NCBI GenBank assembly: GCA_030295235.1
Contig: AP026126.1
Coordinates: 496,001-560,000 of the forward strand
Direction: 5' to 3'
Source: Fistulifera solaris
Lineage: Eukaryota; Bacillariophyta; Bacillariophyceae; Naviculales; Stauroneidaceae
Length of the DNA: 64,000 nucleotides
Shown here: piece after piece, positions 44,725-55,526 of the stretch
Position numbering within the stretch: the stretch's first letter is position 1
How the letters are laid out: the number at the start of each line of letters is the position of its first letter
Program-made: the position numbers and the translations under genes
Notes under the pieces: model-generated
The model's input: the letters and a program-made list of their open reading frames with translations, nothing else
Database searches by the model: none
Told to the model about the DNA's origin: nothing

Positions 44725-45778
44725 TTACGCCCCACCAAGAAAATCGAGGACACTCTCATACACAACAAAAGTGACGGCAGCACCTGGTGCCACACGGAGT
44801 GCATTTGGTATAGCACCCTTAAAAAACCCTATGAAACCTTCTCGTTGCCATAAATGTCGGCCTGTAGCTAGCATACCTACATATTCACGACGTACTGCTT
44901 TGAGTTCACCGTTTGCCATTAGTTCTAATGACTGAGAGCGTTGCTGCAAGCGTGCTTTAATCACCTGGAGAGGATAAGTCGTAGTGCTGGCGGCACTGGA
45001 TGTTCGAGGAAACAGCGCAGCATCAGTAACTGACTTGTCATCGGAGTACGTCTCAGTAGGTAACTTACACTTTTGCCACAGCTCCCATACAAAGATACCC
45101 CATGGAAAGTTCAAACCGTTCCCAAACATTACTCGTATCTTCCCGCCTGGCTCGTTGGAAATGAAAGTGTTTTTTCAAATATTCATACACAACAAACTGA
45201 ACTCCGCCATGCGAAGTCAGCAGCAGAGCTGGCCCGCTGCCGCGATACAACGCCCAAATGCCTTCTTCCCGTACAATGGTCTGAAACGCGTCTCTCATTC
45301 CCGCATACGGCCGAATGTTATGCATTTCACTGGATCGTTTCATTTGTAGTTGCATTCTAGTCTTCATGAGCCATATTGGATTGGTGAAGGCTACCATGAT
45401 TCCTCCGGCAGCGACCGCTAGGGCAAAATTGTCGAGAGACGTCAAAACCGACGCCCTTTCTTGACTCGTTAGCGAATTTCCCATACGATGCTGTACTAAC
45501 TGCTTTTTGAAGCCTTCATAAAAGAAAAAATAACCTCCCCAAGAAATCGCCGAACCAATCACCGCCGGCGTCCATCCCGCGAAGAACCCTCCCAGTCCTT
45601 CGTACTTATAAATCAAGCCCGCCACCCGCAACGCTCCTAGTCTTGACCTTCCCTCGCTTTCGTGTACTTGCAATCGGACTTTAATGATATCCAGCGGAAA
45701 TAGAAGAGTAGTGGATACGGATCCCCCCAGAAAACCCGCAATCAGTGGAACGATGTTCTTCTTCAGCTCCGTCGTCAT
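44725..45778 (-). CDS. Mitochondrial carrier (SLC25A32/33/36-like)
   Basis: Exons 45778..45069 and 44995..44725 join across a 73-nt intron to read GYLCMGAVAK V AASTTTYPLQVIKARL (326 residues). Three carrier repeats have P-x-D/E-x-x-K/R motifs: FPLDIIKVRLQ, NPIWLMKTRMQLQ and YPLQVIKARLQQ. The second motif, P-I-W-x-x-K-T-R, marks the folate/FAD-pyrimidine-NAD branch (SLC25A32, 33, 36). It moves nucleotide-like cofactors across the inner mitochondrial membrane, or possibly a plastid envelope. The exact substrate cannot be read. Confidence 0.85.
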
Positions 45779-46100
45779 GGTTACTTTTGATCGAACGACG
45801 AAAAGGAAAAATTAAAAAAAATTACGGAGTACGGAGTATTTAATTATCTGGTAGGACAGTTCGGTGTTAAGAACAGGACGAACAAGGCGCAAACACATCA
45901 TCGTGTCGCACTAGTACCCGAATGTCGTTGTGGCATTTGAACTGTCAAGTGAAGTGGAGTGGAGGTGTTTTCTACGTACCAACTTTACGTAAAATACCGT
46001 AGACGTGTTACACACGATGCTGCCGCATTGCTTCATTCATTCAAATTAAATAGGTAATGATTCTTCCGCTGTTGTTCATCTCAAAGAACGCTTAACTAGA

Positions 46101-47314
46101 ATGTCAATAGAAGGACCGTTCGAATGGCTGGCGGGAGGCCTCTTCTTCGGGAAGCAACAAAAGGTGGCATTGAAAGCATCGATTCGTGCGGAGATGCATT
46201 GGTATTGTTGAAGGGCATCGCCCATTCGTTGCAGGAAATACTGGCTCAGCCCGAGAACAACAGTGAGTCACCCGAATCACCTGCTATTCTTTTAGCAGCA
46301 CGTTTGCGTCGTTTGCGATTTCTCTTGTACGACGAACGAAGAGTACCGAAAGAAACCATTCGATGGGGTAACCATTCTCCGACCGTGGTGGAAAACACAC
46401 TGCAGGGATTGCTGGGACATGAGATGAATGACTTGATTCCTACATTACTCGAACATCTGGTAGTGCTGCCCTTTGAAAGTCGAAAGGACGTTGCCGCTAT
46501 TTTTAATTACTTGCTTGTGTCAGGGTTAGACGGCACGGACGCCGAAATCTATCGACCGCACATGATACGTTTCCGAGACCACGTCGAACAGCACTTTCCG
46601 CGTGTGATATCCGCTATCCTTGCCGGACATGATCCCGCAGTGCACGATCAAAAAGACGTGTGTCTGCATTACGGCTCCATGTACCGAGCCTGTTTGAGAC
46701 ATCCTGTATTGTACCATCGCATGGTGGGAACAACGGAGTCCGTTCGGAGTTACGTATTTCCTTTCCTGGATACTTTTGTTCACTTACCAAACTTTGAAGT
46801 GGCGAGTGATGCGATGGAAACTCTTCGAGAGGTTATGACAGCGGGTCAAGGGAGTAATCGAGATCCGGCGATACAGCAGGAACTGGCGGAAATCGCAGCA
46901 ACCTTTCTCGCTCGAGACTATGATGAAATATGGAATCAACGATTCACTACAAATCTATTATCCGAATCCGCAAATTACATGACTCGTCGAGTAGCGTTGC
47001 AGATTCTATCCACTGTTCTGTTGACAAGATCGAACTATTCTATCATGATAGAATTTGTGGCGAGTAAAACGAATCTCATTCTCATCATGAAATTGCTCCG
47101 CGATACATCCCCGCATATCACGCTGGATGCTTTTCATGTTTTTAAAGTGTTTGTGGCTAATCCCAACAAACCCGCCGAAGTTCTTCAAATTCTTCGGGAC
47201 AATCAGGTCAAGCTTGCGACTTATTTGACGTCGCTTCATCAAGAGAAAGAGGAAACAGACACTCAGTTCAGAGACGAGAAGGCTCTTATCATTGCAACCA
47301 TTCAAGCATTATAG
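46101..47314 (+). CDS. MO25/CAB39-like scaffold protein
   Basis: The body (from 46124) is 396 residues with late repeats typical of MO25: FTTNLLSESANYMTRRVALQ, MIEFVASKTNLILIMKLLRD, and HITLDAFHVFKVFVANPNKP. The start is probably ATG 46101: with one A restored at 46159-46162 the N-terminus reads GGLFFGKQQKGGIESIDSCG, matching the MO25 opening F-F-G-K. Total 404 residues. MO25 is an armadillo-type helical adaptor that activates STE20/STRAD-LKB1-type kinases. An upstream leader is otherwise absent. Confidence 0.85.
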
Positions 47315-47340
47315 AGACGGAGTACTAATCAAACTTCGGC

Positions 47341-49693
47341 TTAAACATAATCGATTTGATAAAGGCGAATGTAACCTCTGGTGCTAAAGCCGAATTGCAT
47401 TGCTGACAGAGCATACAACAGGAAGATAGCGGCAAAGGAGGCGCTCGATTTGGCTTGCGATTGCAGGACTTTTGTCACATCATCTGTCGTCCACTCTGGA
47501 CATCGGATAGAATCAGACGGATCCTGGTCGCAACCCGTACAGGTGTTGGCTTGATCAAGGAAGCAAGCAATGTTTCCTCGAGCTTCCTCCGACAAAGGAT
47601 TTTCAACCAGAGAAATAGAGAATGCTATACTTCCGCCAACGATCCAAATAAGTAAAATGAAGACGACAGCGATAATGATTAGAAAGAAATTGACGGCTAG
47701 CATCTTGTATCGCTTATCCCTCGTGTTCAATATAGTGTACGAGCTGATGAACCATCCTAGAATCGCTGCAAGGAAGAAAAGTCCTGCGCAAAGGGATTCA
47801 AGGATGACATCATCGATTAGATGGTGGGCAACGAGTAAAAACATCCATAAACCAACTTTACATACCTCCTGCAGCAACGAAAAGCAAACCGACCCAAAAG
47901 GTAGATGACCTGTCGGCTTGATTGACTAGTTCGGACGAGGACGAAAAAACAAATAAGAGACCGTTACCGATACAACCCAAAATGGGAAGAGAAAACCACG
48001 CAGGGACGTTGGATTCTCTCGATTTTTGAACAAGGGGTCTAGAGATGATGCTTTCTAGGATTCTCACGACCAGCAGTAGCTGATGATATTGAAGGGCGTC
48101 AGTGAAACGTCTAATATCCAGTGTATAGGCGAAGAATATATAGACCGACTTACCAGGAGCACTAGCACGATTCCCCAGATAGCATTTCCGTAATAATATG
48201 CAATCATAAATTTGTCAAACTTATCTTGAGCATCAGCTCGAATCTCACCGCAATTGGTCACATTGAAATTGACCAAACACCAGCTCGTCACATTTTCCAC
48301 TTCCGGAGCTGCGCACAATGTATTGTATGAACTACTTGGTTTACAAAAAGCTCTTCGAAAAGTGGCCAGGGACTCATCTCGCCACCCTGTAAGGCAAACC
48401 ATAGAGATGATGATATGAGTACGAGAATCTGAAAGAGGTTGTCAACGAAAAGAAACGGCTACTTTCTGACATTTCCTTTCAACTTACAGTGCTTGACCCA
48501 GACCCTTGTAACTCGGAAATAATCAAAAGACCGATCACAGAATAAATCTAGATCGCATTCGTTCCATTTTTAGAGTAGGACATAAGCTACACGCGTTCAA
48601 AACGTGAATGCACTTACCTGAATTGGAATGATCCAGAGGAGAAGCCACAAGTATCGAATGGCCCCCTTCAAGTTGACACTGCGTACAACAGGAACAATTA
48701 CAATCGTCATGACCAGCAGAAGGAATGCAATACTCCCCATGGTAAAAACAGCTCCATTGATATTCCACACGTGAGACAAAACCTCGATGTCCGCGGGGGT
48801 GCTGTCCGGTCCTCGTAAATTACCCGTCGAATCATACTCTAACACATCGTGCTCCGCAATATCGGCAGTGAGGTACACAAAAGCATCACCGCAGAGAATA
48901 ATTGAAAAAAGGCGAAGATGGCGCAAAGAATATTCAAGCGTTGTACAATGGCTCGATCTGTCGTTTGCGACAAGGGAAAGCACAGGAAGCAAGGTGCTTT
49001 CATGACGACACAGGCCGCCAGTCGATTCCAGCTGGGTCGTTTCTTCGCAAGCCAAGTGGGCAAGGGAATACCCCAGAGGGACGGTGGTGTTCTTCCATTT
49101 CGTTCCGTAGACCAGTCAGCAGGATGCGACGAGTCGTCATCGTCGTACATTTCGCTGGTAGGACTCGACAAGCCGACCAACGAGTGGGATGGCTGGATTT
49201 GTGCCGGGGTGGGCTCATTTGAGGAGAACCGTGTTGGATTCTCCAAGTCATCCTCCACATTTGTACTGGATTGATTGTAGGACGAAAGACTTAATCGTGA
49301 AATGAGGTGCCTTTCGCCGGCAGGCGACGGCTTTGTTAATTTTTCATTGAGTAGATCTTCTTCAGCAATTTGATATGCTTCGCCCGGTTCGGATGGTTTC
49401 CTGGAATATCGCCTCAGCAAGCCACGTTTTGAATGAAATTTCCGTTCTTTCTTCGGAGACCGCGGATCAAGAAAAGGGAAACTAGCCCCTCCGCTACTCC
49501 ATATCCTAGCTCGACCCAAGCTCTTTTCCTCCGTTCCTCGAATGGGTAATCCGACCATATTTCCTTCGCTAAACGCTCGGCGCCGCGACAATCGATCCTC
49601 ACGTGGTGATAGGTCACATACATACTCTAAATCCTGGATAGAATAGTCTTCATACTCGTCGTCGTTTCCCATGTTCGCTTTGTTTTTATGCAT
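47341..49693 (-). CDS. Polytopic membrane protein of unknown family
   Basis: About 689 residues in six exons. Clear boundaries: 49693..48618, 48428..48154, 48079..47866 and 47783..47341 (introns 59-82 nt). The exon near 48547..48488 is less certain, as one base appears missing at 48487. Another base is missing in the A6 run 48905-48910, which would give NILCAIFAFFSIILCGDAFV. The first ~235 residues are hydrophilic and Ser/acidic-rich. Then about eight membrane spans follow, with cysteine-containing loops such as WCLVNFNVTNCGEI and ACFLDQANTCTGCDQDPSDS. The pattern recalls receptor- or tetraspanin-like diatom proteins, but no family is recognised. It is transcribed divergently from the carbamoyltransferase. 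Confidence 0.65.
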
Positions 49694-50013
49694 TCGAGAT
49701 TTTTGAAGTGTGCGGCGGTTTTTGGTTTAAAAAAAACAACAACAACCCGTCTCATGACACGCAAACACGAAATCCGATCGTATAGTTCTCTTGATGATTC
49801 ATAATTCATGACTAAAATCCAGTCGTGGTTCAGTTGATGGAAGAACACTTTGAACTATTGTCGTTGCGTGTGTCGCACTAACACACCCATCACAGCCACC
49901 GGATGATTTTTTCCCATTTATTGCATCACAACCAAACAACATTCTTCTACCATTCATTAAGAATGATACCAGCATCTCCGACTCGTCATCTCCTTTTCTC
50001 TTTTTAATTCATC
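49694..50013. promoter_or_regulatory. Divergent intergenic region with palindromic element
   Basis: A copy of the palindromic element lies at 49806-49828 (core TGACTAAAATCCAGTCG). The gap is shared by two divergent start codons. Confidence 0.55.
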
Positions 50014-52660
50014 ATGATACATTTCTTCTTGGTTTTGACGCACATTTTTATTGACAGTGCTATTGCTTGGACAGTCTCCTTATCGGATCGGCATTTTGTC
50101 AATTATAATACACCCCGTTCTTTCAAACGATACGCTTCGACTCCCTTTGAATCAGACTTGTACATTCCTCCGGAAAATGAAAGCTCGAGATCAGCACTAG
50201 CTGTACCAGATGATACGCAACTCGTTCTTGGGATAAATAAATACTCGCATGATACGTCATTATGTGCGGCCGACGCCAACACGGGTCAAGTCCTTTTCGC
50301 CCTGTCCAAAGAGCGCATCAGTCGTCGGAAACATGATTCGGGGAATATTGCTTCCTTGGTGGAAGTCTGCCTGGAGTCTCTCGATTTGCAGCTCGAAAAT
50401 ATTCAGAAAGTTGTCATGAACAATCACCATCATCGAATCTTACCGCTCGAAGAGAACAAACAATTTCACATGGAGTGGGAGTCGGCACTCAATATGAATG
50501 CGGGACACGAAAGTGGCTACGACGAACCAGAAAACACCTTACCCGATGCGGAACGCATGGAACTATCGCATCATTTGGCTCACGCGTACAGCACGGCCGC
50601 GCAGGCCCCGTTTGATGCGGGTCTCTGTGTCGTCATGGACGGTATGGGTGACACCTACAGAACGATGCTGCAAGCACAAGTTCAAAAGGATAACTCTTAT
50701 GTGAGTGATCTTACTTTTGGCGCAGATACTTTCCAGTGTATACCCAGTAACATCCAGGAATTGGCCGCATCTAGTCCGTTTGATTTCCGTGAAGCAGAAA
50801 GTGTATACCAGTTTCGGAAACAGACGTCGGAGAACGGCGCAAAGATAGATATTTGGCCCATTTTCAAGCGTTTTACCAGAGAAAATTCTCCACCTACGCT
50901 TTATAATCATGGATTTGAAAACATGGACGGTTTGGGAGCAGTCTATTCGAGAGCAAGTACTCACATTTTTGGAGACTGGAATAGTTGTGGTAAGGTGATG
51001 GGACTAGCTCCATGGGCTGGGTATCGTTGGACAGATAGCAATGGATATGAACTAGCCCCAAGGTCGATACTGGAACCTACGATGACCGGGTCAGTTTACA
51101 TTGAACAAGGCGACAATGCTTTGAAACTGGATAAGGCACTGATGGAAAAAGAGCCCTACTGCACAAAAAAATGATCCGGAGTTGTTCAACCCAGTTGACG
51201 GCACCATGAGAAAACGTTACGATTTCGATGACGATGACTTCACTTCTGGTGACAAAGCTGGACGGCGTTTACCTGCTTCGGTGGCTCTCAATGCTATATC
51301 GTTGGCAAGCCGTGTACAAGAAGACCTTGAAGAGGTGGGACTAGATTTTGTGAATTATTTCAAGGAAAAAACTGGCGAAACGAACCTTTGCCTTGCTGGA
51401 GGTGTTGCATTGAACTCGGTGTTGAATGGTCGATTGGCTAGAGATATCGGATTTGAACAAACTTTCATTTCTCCTTATCCAGGAGATGATGGCATTGCTG
51501 TTGGCTGTTGTGCTTTCGGGCTGTTTGGAAATAGTCGTCTTGGTATCAGCTCATCTATCCAATCTGAGAAGAACGCAGTGAGAGTATGGGACAAGCCTCT
51601 TTCTCCTTACCAAGGGCCCAGTTACGCGGACGATGAAATCAAAGACGCAATCGAACATGCACGTCCTTGGCTTGAAATCGATGTCGTACGAGATGAAGAC
51701 CAACGACTCGAGTTGATGGCTCGAGAGGTAGAATCTGGTGGGGTCATAGCATGGTATCGTTCTCGCTCAGAGCTTGGTCCTCGTGCACTAGGACACCGCA
51801 GCATTCTAGCTGATCCTCGAAAAAAAGGCTTGGTAAGGTTTATTAACGAAGAAGTCAAAAGCCGCGAGAGTTTCCGTCCATTTGCACCAAGTGTTTTGGC
51901 CGAAGAAGCAGATAAGTGGTTTGCAATTGGAGAAAGCAGACTAGACAACAATGTCAGTCCTTTCATGAGCATGACAGCCATTGTTCACAAAGCAAAACGA
52001 GCCATTATACCCGCAGTCACACACGTTGACGGTTCATCGCGCCTACAAACAGTAACGCGTGAAGACGAACCAATATATCACAAGTTCATTTCTAAATTTT
52101 TTGAAATAACCGGCGTCCCAATGGTGCTGAACACGTCTTTCAACACACTTCCAAGTGAACCCATCGTCGAGACACCGCACGACGCAATTCGGAGTTTTCT
52201 CTACTCCATGGGTTCAATTGAAATGCTAGTGATGGAGGACTACATTATCAAGCGAAAGAGAGCGGATGTTCGTAAACTACTTGGTGAAGCTTCAAATTCT
52301 GGAACGATAAAAACGGAACCCTCGTTCCCAAGGCGTACAGGCTTTGCTTATTTTGAATCATCCTTTACTTTAGAAGACGGAAACAACGAAAATGTATCAC
52401 CCAAAACACGTGTAAAAATGCCGGATAGACCCATGCACGGGAACAAAAACGAATGGTTTGAGCTTCTTGACGATCTCGAAGGAGAGATCCTGTCAGTTTG
52501 CGATGGACAAGTATCGTTGAATGATATTATGACATTCTACACTGCAGTGGAGCAAGAAGAAGCTTTGGGAGAGAAGAACGTCGCCGATGCGCAAAACATT
52601 TTGCAAAACACAGTCCACCGTTTAGTTCGACTGTATGAACATACGTTAATAAGTTGGTAA
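50014..52660 (+). CDS. NodU/CmcH-family carbamoyltransferase with signal peptide
   Basis: Two long frames join if one A is dropped from the A7 run at 51165-51171, giving ~881 residues. A leader MIHFFLVLTHIFIDSAIAWT is a signal peptide. N-terminal kinase-like (Kae1-fold) region: LVLGINKYSHDTSLCAADAN, HHLAHAYSTAAQAPFDAG, CVVMDGMGDT. C-terminal region: LCLAGGVALNSVLNGRLARD, ISPYPGDDGIAVGCC, SELGPRALGHRSILADPR, FRPFAPSVLAEEA and VLNTSFNTLPSEPIVETP. These are the hallmarks of NodU/CmcH/TobZ O-carbamoyltransferases, which move a carbamoyl group from carbamoyl phosphate through carbamoyl-AMP. An extra C-terminal ~120 residues end in a small helical module (LSVCDGQVSLNDIM). The enzyme is common in bacterial secondary metabolism, so transfer from bacteria is a fair inference. 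Confidence 0.85.
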
Positions 52661-52743
52661 TTATTTCTTTAAAAACGTATTTGTCCTATGTAAGAATGTA
52701 AAAATTGTATTCGGATTTCATCTATGATTCTAAAAGCGATAGT

Positions 52744-54129
52744 TCATGCGTGTTCAAGATGATGTTGTAGAATCTGTTGCAGCACCTCTTGGATCAATAC
52801 TTTTCTATCCGCATTCATAATTTCATCTTTCTTGATGTTTTCCAAAAACAAAGAGACTGTCTCTCTCAAAAATCCCGTCACTTCCTTGTTGGCGACAAGA
52901 ATAGTCTGGATTCCATCACCAATCATAGCTATCGCATTGCGGTCGTCAGAATGATCATGCTTGATTGCATGCAGATATAGATTGATAATAATAGCATGTT
53001 TCTCTTCCAAAGATGGAGCTTTGACTACGAGGTTCCAAGGAAAGCGGAAAGCGCGAGTAGTCTCCAGAATGCTGTGTACAATCGATACCCAAAAGAAAAA
53101 CGTGCGGTAGTCGGCGCTATCGGATGAGAGCGCCAGCTCGGTCTTTGATGAATATTCATGACACCGGCGAATGGCATCTGAAAGTATACTGTCGCCTCCA
53201 CCAGATAGAACAATATCCAGGCATTGGTCTGCAGAAAGATGTGCATTCCAAGATGTGAACCAGGTCGCAGCCGGGTCAACTTCGACCACACTTTGTCCGG
53301 CGACGGACATTCTACCTTCGGCATCCGCTTCAAGCCATTTCCAAAAGCATTCGCCTATACTCTGCACCCGCTTGTCGTGTACATAAACGCCTCGTAGCAT
53401 CCAGTCTTCAAACATAAGCAACGCCAATTCAACATAATTTCGAACCGTATTGTTTGTTTCTGTCGAGAGAACTATTCCAGAAGCAAGTTGTTCATCAATA
53501 ACGGTGACTAGATTTTGGCATAGACCGATTTGCATGGTGCGAAACTCGTTTGATGCGCGGCTTTTACTAAACCAACGCTTATGAAGTTCAAAAAAGTCGT
53601 GTGACGACGAGCTTAGCTCGTTGCGTAGACCTTCCAAAAAGAAGGGAGCCAGGTGTTCATCCCAATCGAGCAAAATATCCTGCAAGTACTCAAGACTCAG
53701 CAAAATCTGAACCCTCTTTCCCGTGCTCTCGCCCGATTCTTCCACCAAACGCTCCCATGACATGAAAGAGCCCAGAGACGCGCCGCCGAATAGCAAGGAA
53801 AACTGCGAAGGCTTTGACGGCGCTGTTGTCTTCAATTCCGGCAACGGAACGGAATTGCTCTTCCAGAGACGAACGGCATCTTCTCGCACGCGGGTTAGAA
53901 AGTCTTCGTCTGGCAGGCTACCATCGCCGCATCTGCGCCTTTCCTGGCATTCTTCCGCAATCTTCCGCAAGTAGCCATCGATTGTCTCTTGACTTGGCTC
54001 CCTCTTCTCATCGCTGGAGTACAAAATTGAAAGATTCTCCGCTAACGACGTTGCAGCAAGATGGCCCAGTTTTCTCTCGAGAGGATCTTTCCATTCGTAT
54101 GCTTTCTCTTCCGCCAGTTTTGTCGTCAT
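52744..54129 (-). CDS. Uncharacterised helical protein
   Basis: From ATG 54129 (MTTKLAEEKAYEWKDPLERK) the protein is 461 residues; the longer frame from 54225 begins with a hydrophobic stretch that is less likely coding. It is mainly alpha-helical and charged, with segments such as LLSLEYLQDILLDWDEHLAP, NYVELALLMFEDWMLRGVY and IIINLYLHAIKHDHSDDRNA. No motif or membrane span assigns it. It may be a HEAT-like scaffold. Confidence 0.6.
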   Translation of the reverse strand: MTTKLAEEKAYEWKDPLERKLGHLAATSLAENLSILYSSDEKREPSQETIDGYLRKIAEECQERRRCGDGSLPDEDFLTRVREDAVRLWKSNSVPLPELKTTAPSKPSQFSLLFGGASLGSFMSWERLVEESGESTGKRVQILLSLEYLQDILLDWDEHLAPFFLEGLRNELSSSSHDFFELHKRWFSKSRASNEFRTMQIGLCQNLVTVIDEQLASGIVLSTETNNTVRNYVELALLMFEDWMLRGVYVHDKRVQSIGECFWKWLEADAEGRMSVAGQSVVEVDPAATWFTSWNAHLSADQCLDIVLSGGGDSILSDAIRRCHEYSSKTELALSSDSADYRTFFFWVSIVHSILETTRAFRFPWNLVVKAPSLEEKHAIIINLYLHAIKHDHSDDRNAIAMIGDGIQTILVANKEVTGFLRETVSLFLENIKKDEIMNADRKVLIQEVLQQILQHHLEHA

Positions 54130-54225
54130 GGTGAAAAAATGGATCAAATAGGGGCTTTGCCAACACACGATAATACTCGCAGAAAACAACAATAGGGATG
54201 CTGATTCGTTTGAAAAGCGTTGCAC

Positions 54226-54705
54226 GATCGCTTATTGTTGTGCGACTAAGGCGGGTTTCTCACAATCCGATGATCTCCGAAGCGCATCACGCCCATCAAC
54301 ATCGACATCACGACCTTGTCGGATCTTCGGAGGGAGATTTCCGCGGATGCACGACTGACTGCCATGCTTCGCACTATACGTTGTAAAGTAAAGTGGCATG
54401 CATTTTTTCGTTTTCGGATTACGTAGCTTTTTTCAAAACGGGATAGGCGTTCCACATTCTAAAGCTATGGTGACGTCCCCCGTTGCGATTGACAGGAACG
54501 GCTCAAAGGATGAGGATATGTCCGTTGGTTGTTTGACGGGCGGAGGAGAGACGGCGAACGTCGGATCAAAAAGAAAATTGACGGCTGCCGAATGCCGACT
54601 CTTGTGCACAATTACAAGGTACCAGGTACTTGTAGTTCATCGTATTGAAGGATAAGTTTTTATTATCCTCTGTTTACGAATACATAGACCAACTACTTCA
54701 TCAAG
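54226..54705. other. Intergenic region with short GTAC motif
   Basis: Contains AAGGTACCAGGTACTTGTAG (54616-54635), similar to other GTAC-rich tracts. No gene seen. Confidence 0.4.
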
Positions 54706-55430
54706 ATGTTTTCTATCATTCGAAATCTGAAACAACCCGCTTGTAGAGGATGCAATCTGATGCATCGAAAACTTTCCGAACCTTTCGTGACACCCGTTAC
54801 TGCAACACTACCTACGAATCATCTTGTTCTCCGCCAGCAAACTCGATCTCGATGGACCAAGGCGAAAAAGAAGCGTTTCGCTCGTTTTGAGTTGCGCAAG
54901 AAACTAGAAGAGGAAGGAAAATCATTACCGAAACCTGCGTATTATTTTCCTCGCGACACCCCCGTCGCCAACGCTCTTAGCAACACCGAGCGAGAAGCGC
55001 AGCGCACCGCCTTGAACGAAAAGGCATCAACCGAGATGAAAGCACGCTTGGAACAGAAAGAAGCCGAATTGGCACAGACTCCTATTCTGCGTCATCACTT
55101 TGGTGGTATTCAAATGAGTGAGCGCGTGCAAAAGCTTTTCGATTTGCAGAATGCCAGTCAAATGGAGCGAATCAAGTCGCAGAAGCAAAAAGTGATGCAG
55201 ATTTTTCAATACCGCCCGGGTGATACAGGAAGTTCTGCCGTTCAAATCGCTGCTCTTTCTACTCGCATTCAACAAATGCAAGCGCACATGACCAAACACA
55301 AGAAGGATAAACATAGTAAACGAGGAATGGAAGCACTTTTTCGCGACGTCGAAAGATGCTTGACTATTTGGAGCGAAAAGACTTTGAGAGCTATCGTCGT
55401 GTGGTGAAAGCACTTGGATTAGCCCGTTAA
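54706..55430 (+). CDS. Organellar ribosomal protein S15 (uS15)
   Basis: A 241-residue protein if one T is restored in the T5 run at 55337-55341. The C-terminus then reads GMEALFSRRRKMLDYLERKD followed by FESYRRVVKALGLAR and ends at 55430; unrestored, it stops at 55407. S15 hallmarks: FQYRPGDTGSSAVQIAALST, MTKHKKDKHSKRGMEAL and RRRKMLDYLERKD. S15 binds 16S rRNA and organises the central domain of the small subunit. The long N-terminus (MFSIIRNLKQPACRGCNLMH) is basic and looks like a mitochondrial presequence. Confidence 0.85.
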
Positions 55431-55526
55431 TACTAATTTTAATAACTTCCGATCAATTTGAAACTTGACTGGATTTTTTTTCGAATAAATCAGTGCGACA
55501 GAGTGCTAGTCAAACTATAGTCAAGA

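Noticed and set aside
12135-51171. Programmed ribosomal frameshifting at the A7/T7 runs
   Set aside because: Breaks occur in many unrelated genes, in runs of different length, with both gained and lost bases, and without a common slippery site or downstream structure. Assembly error fits better.
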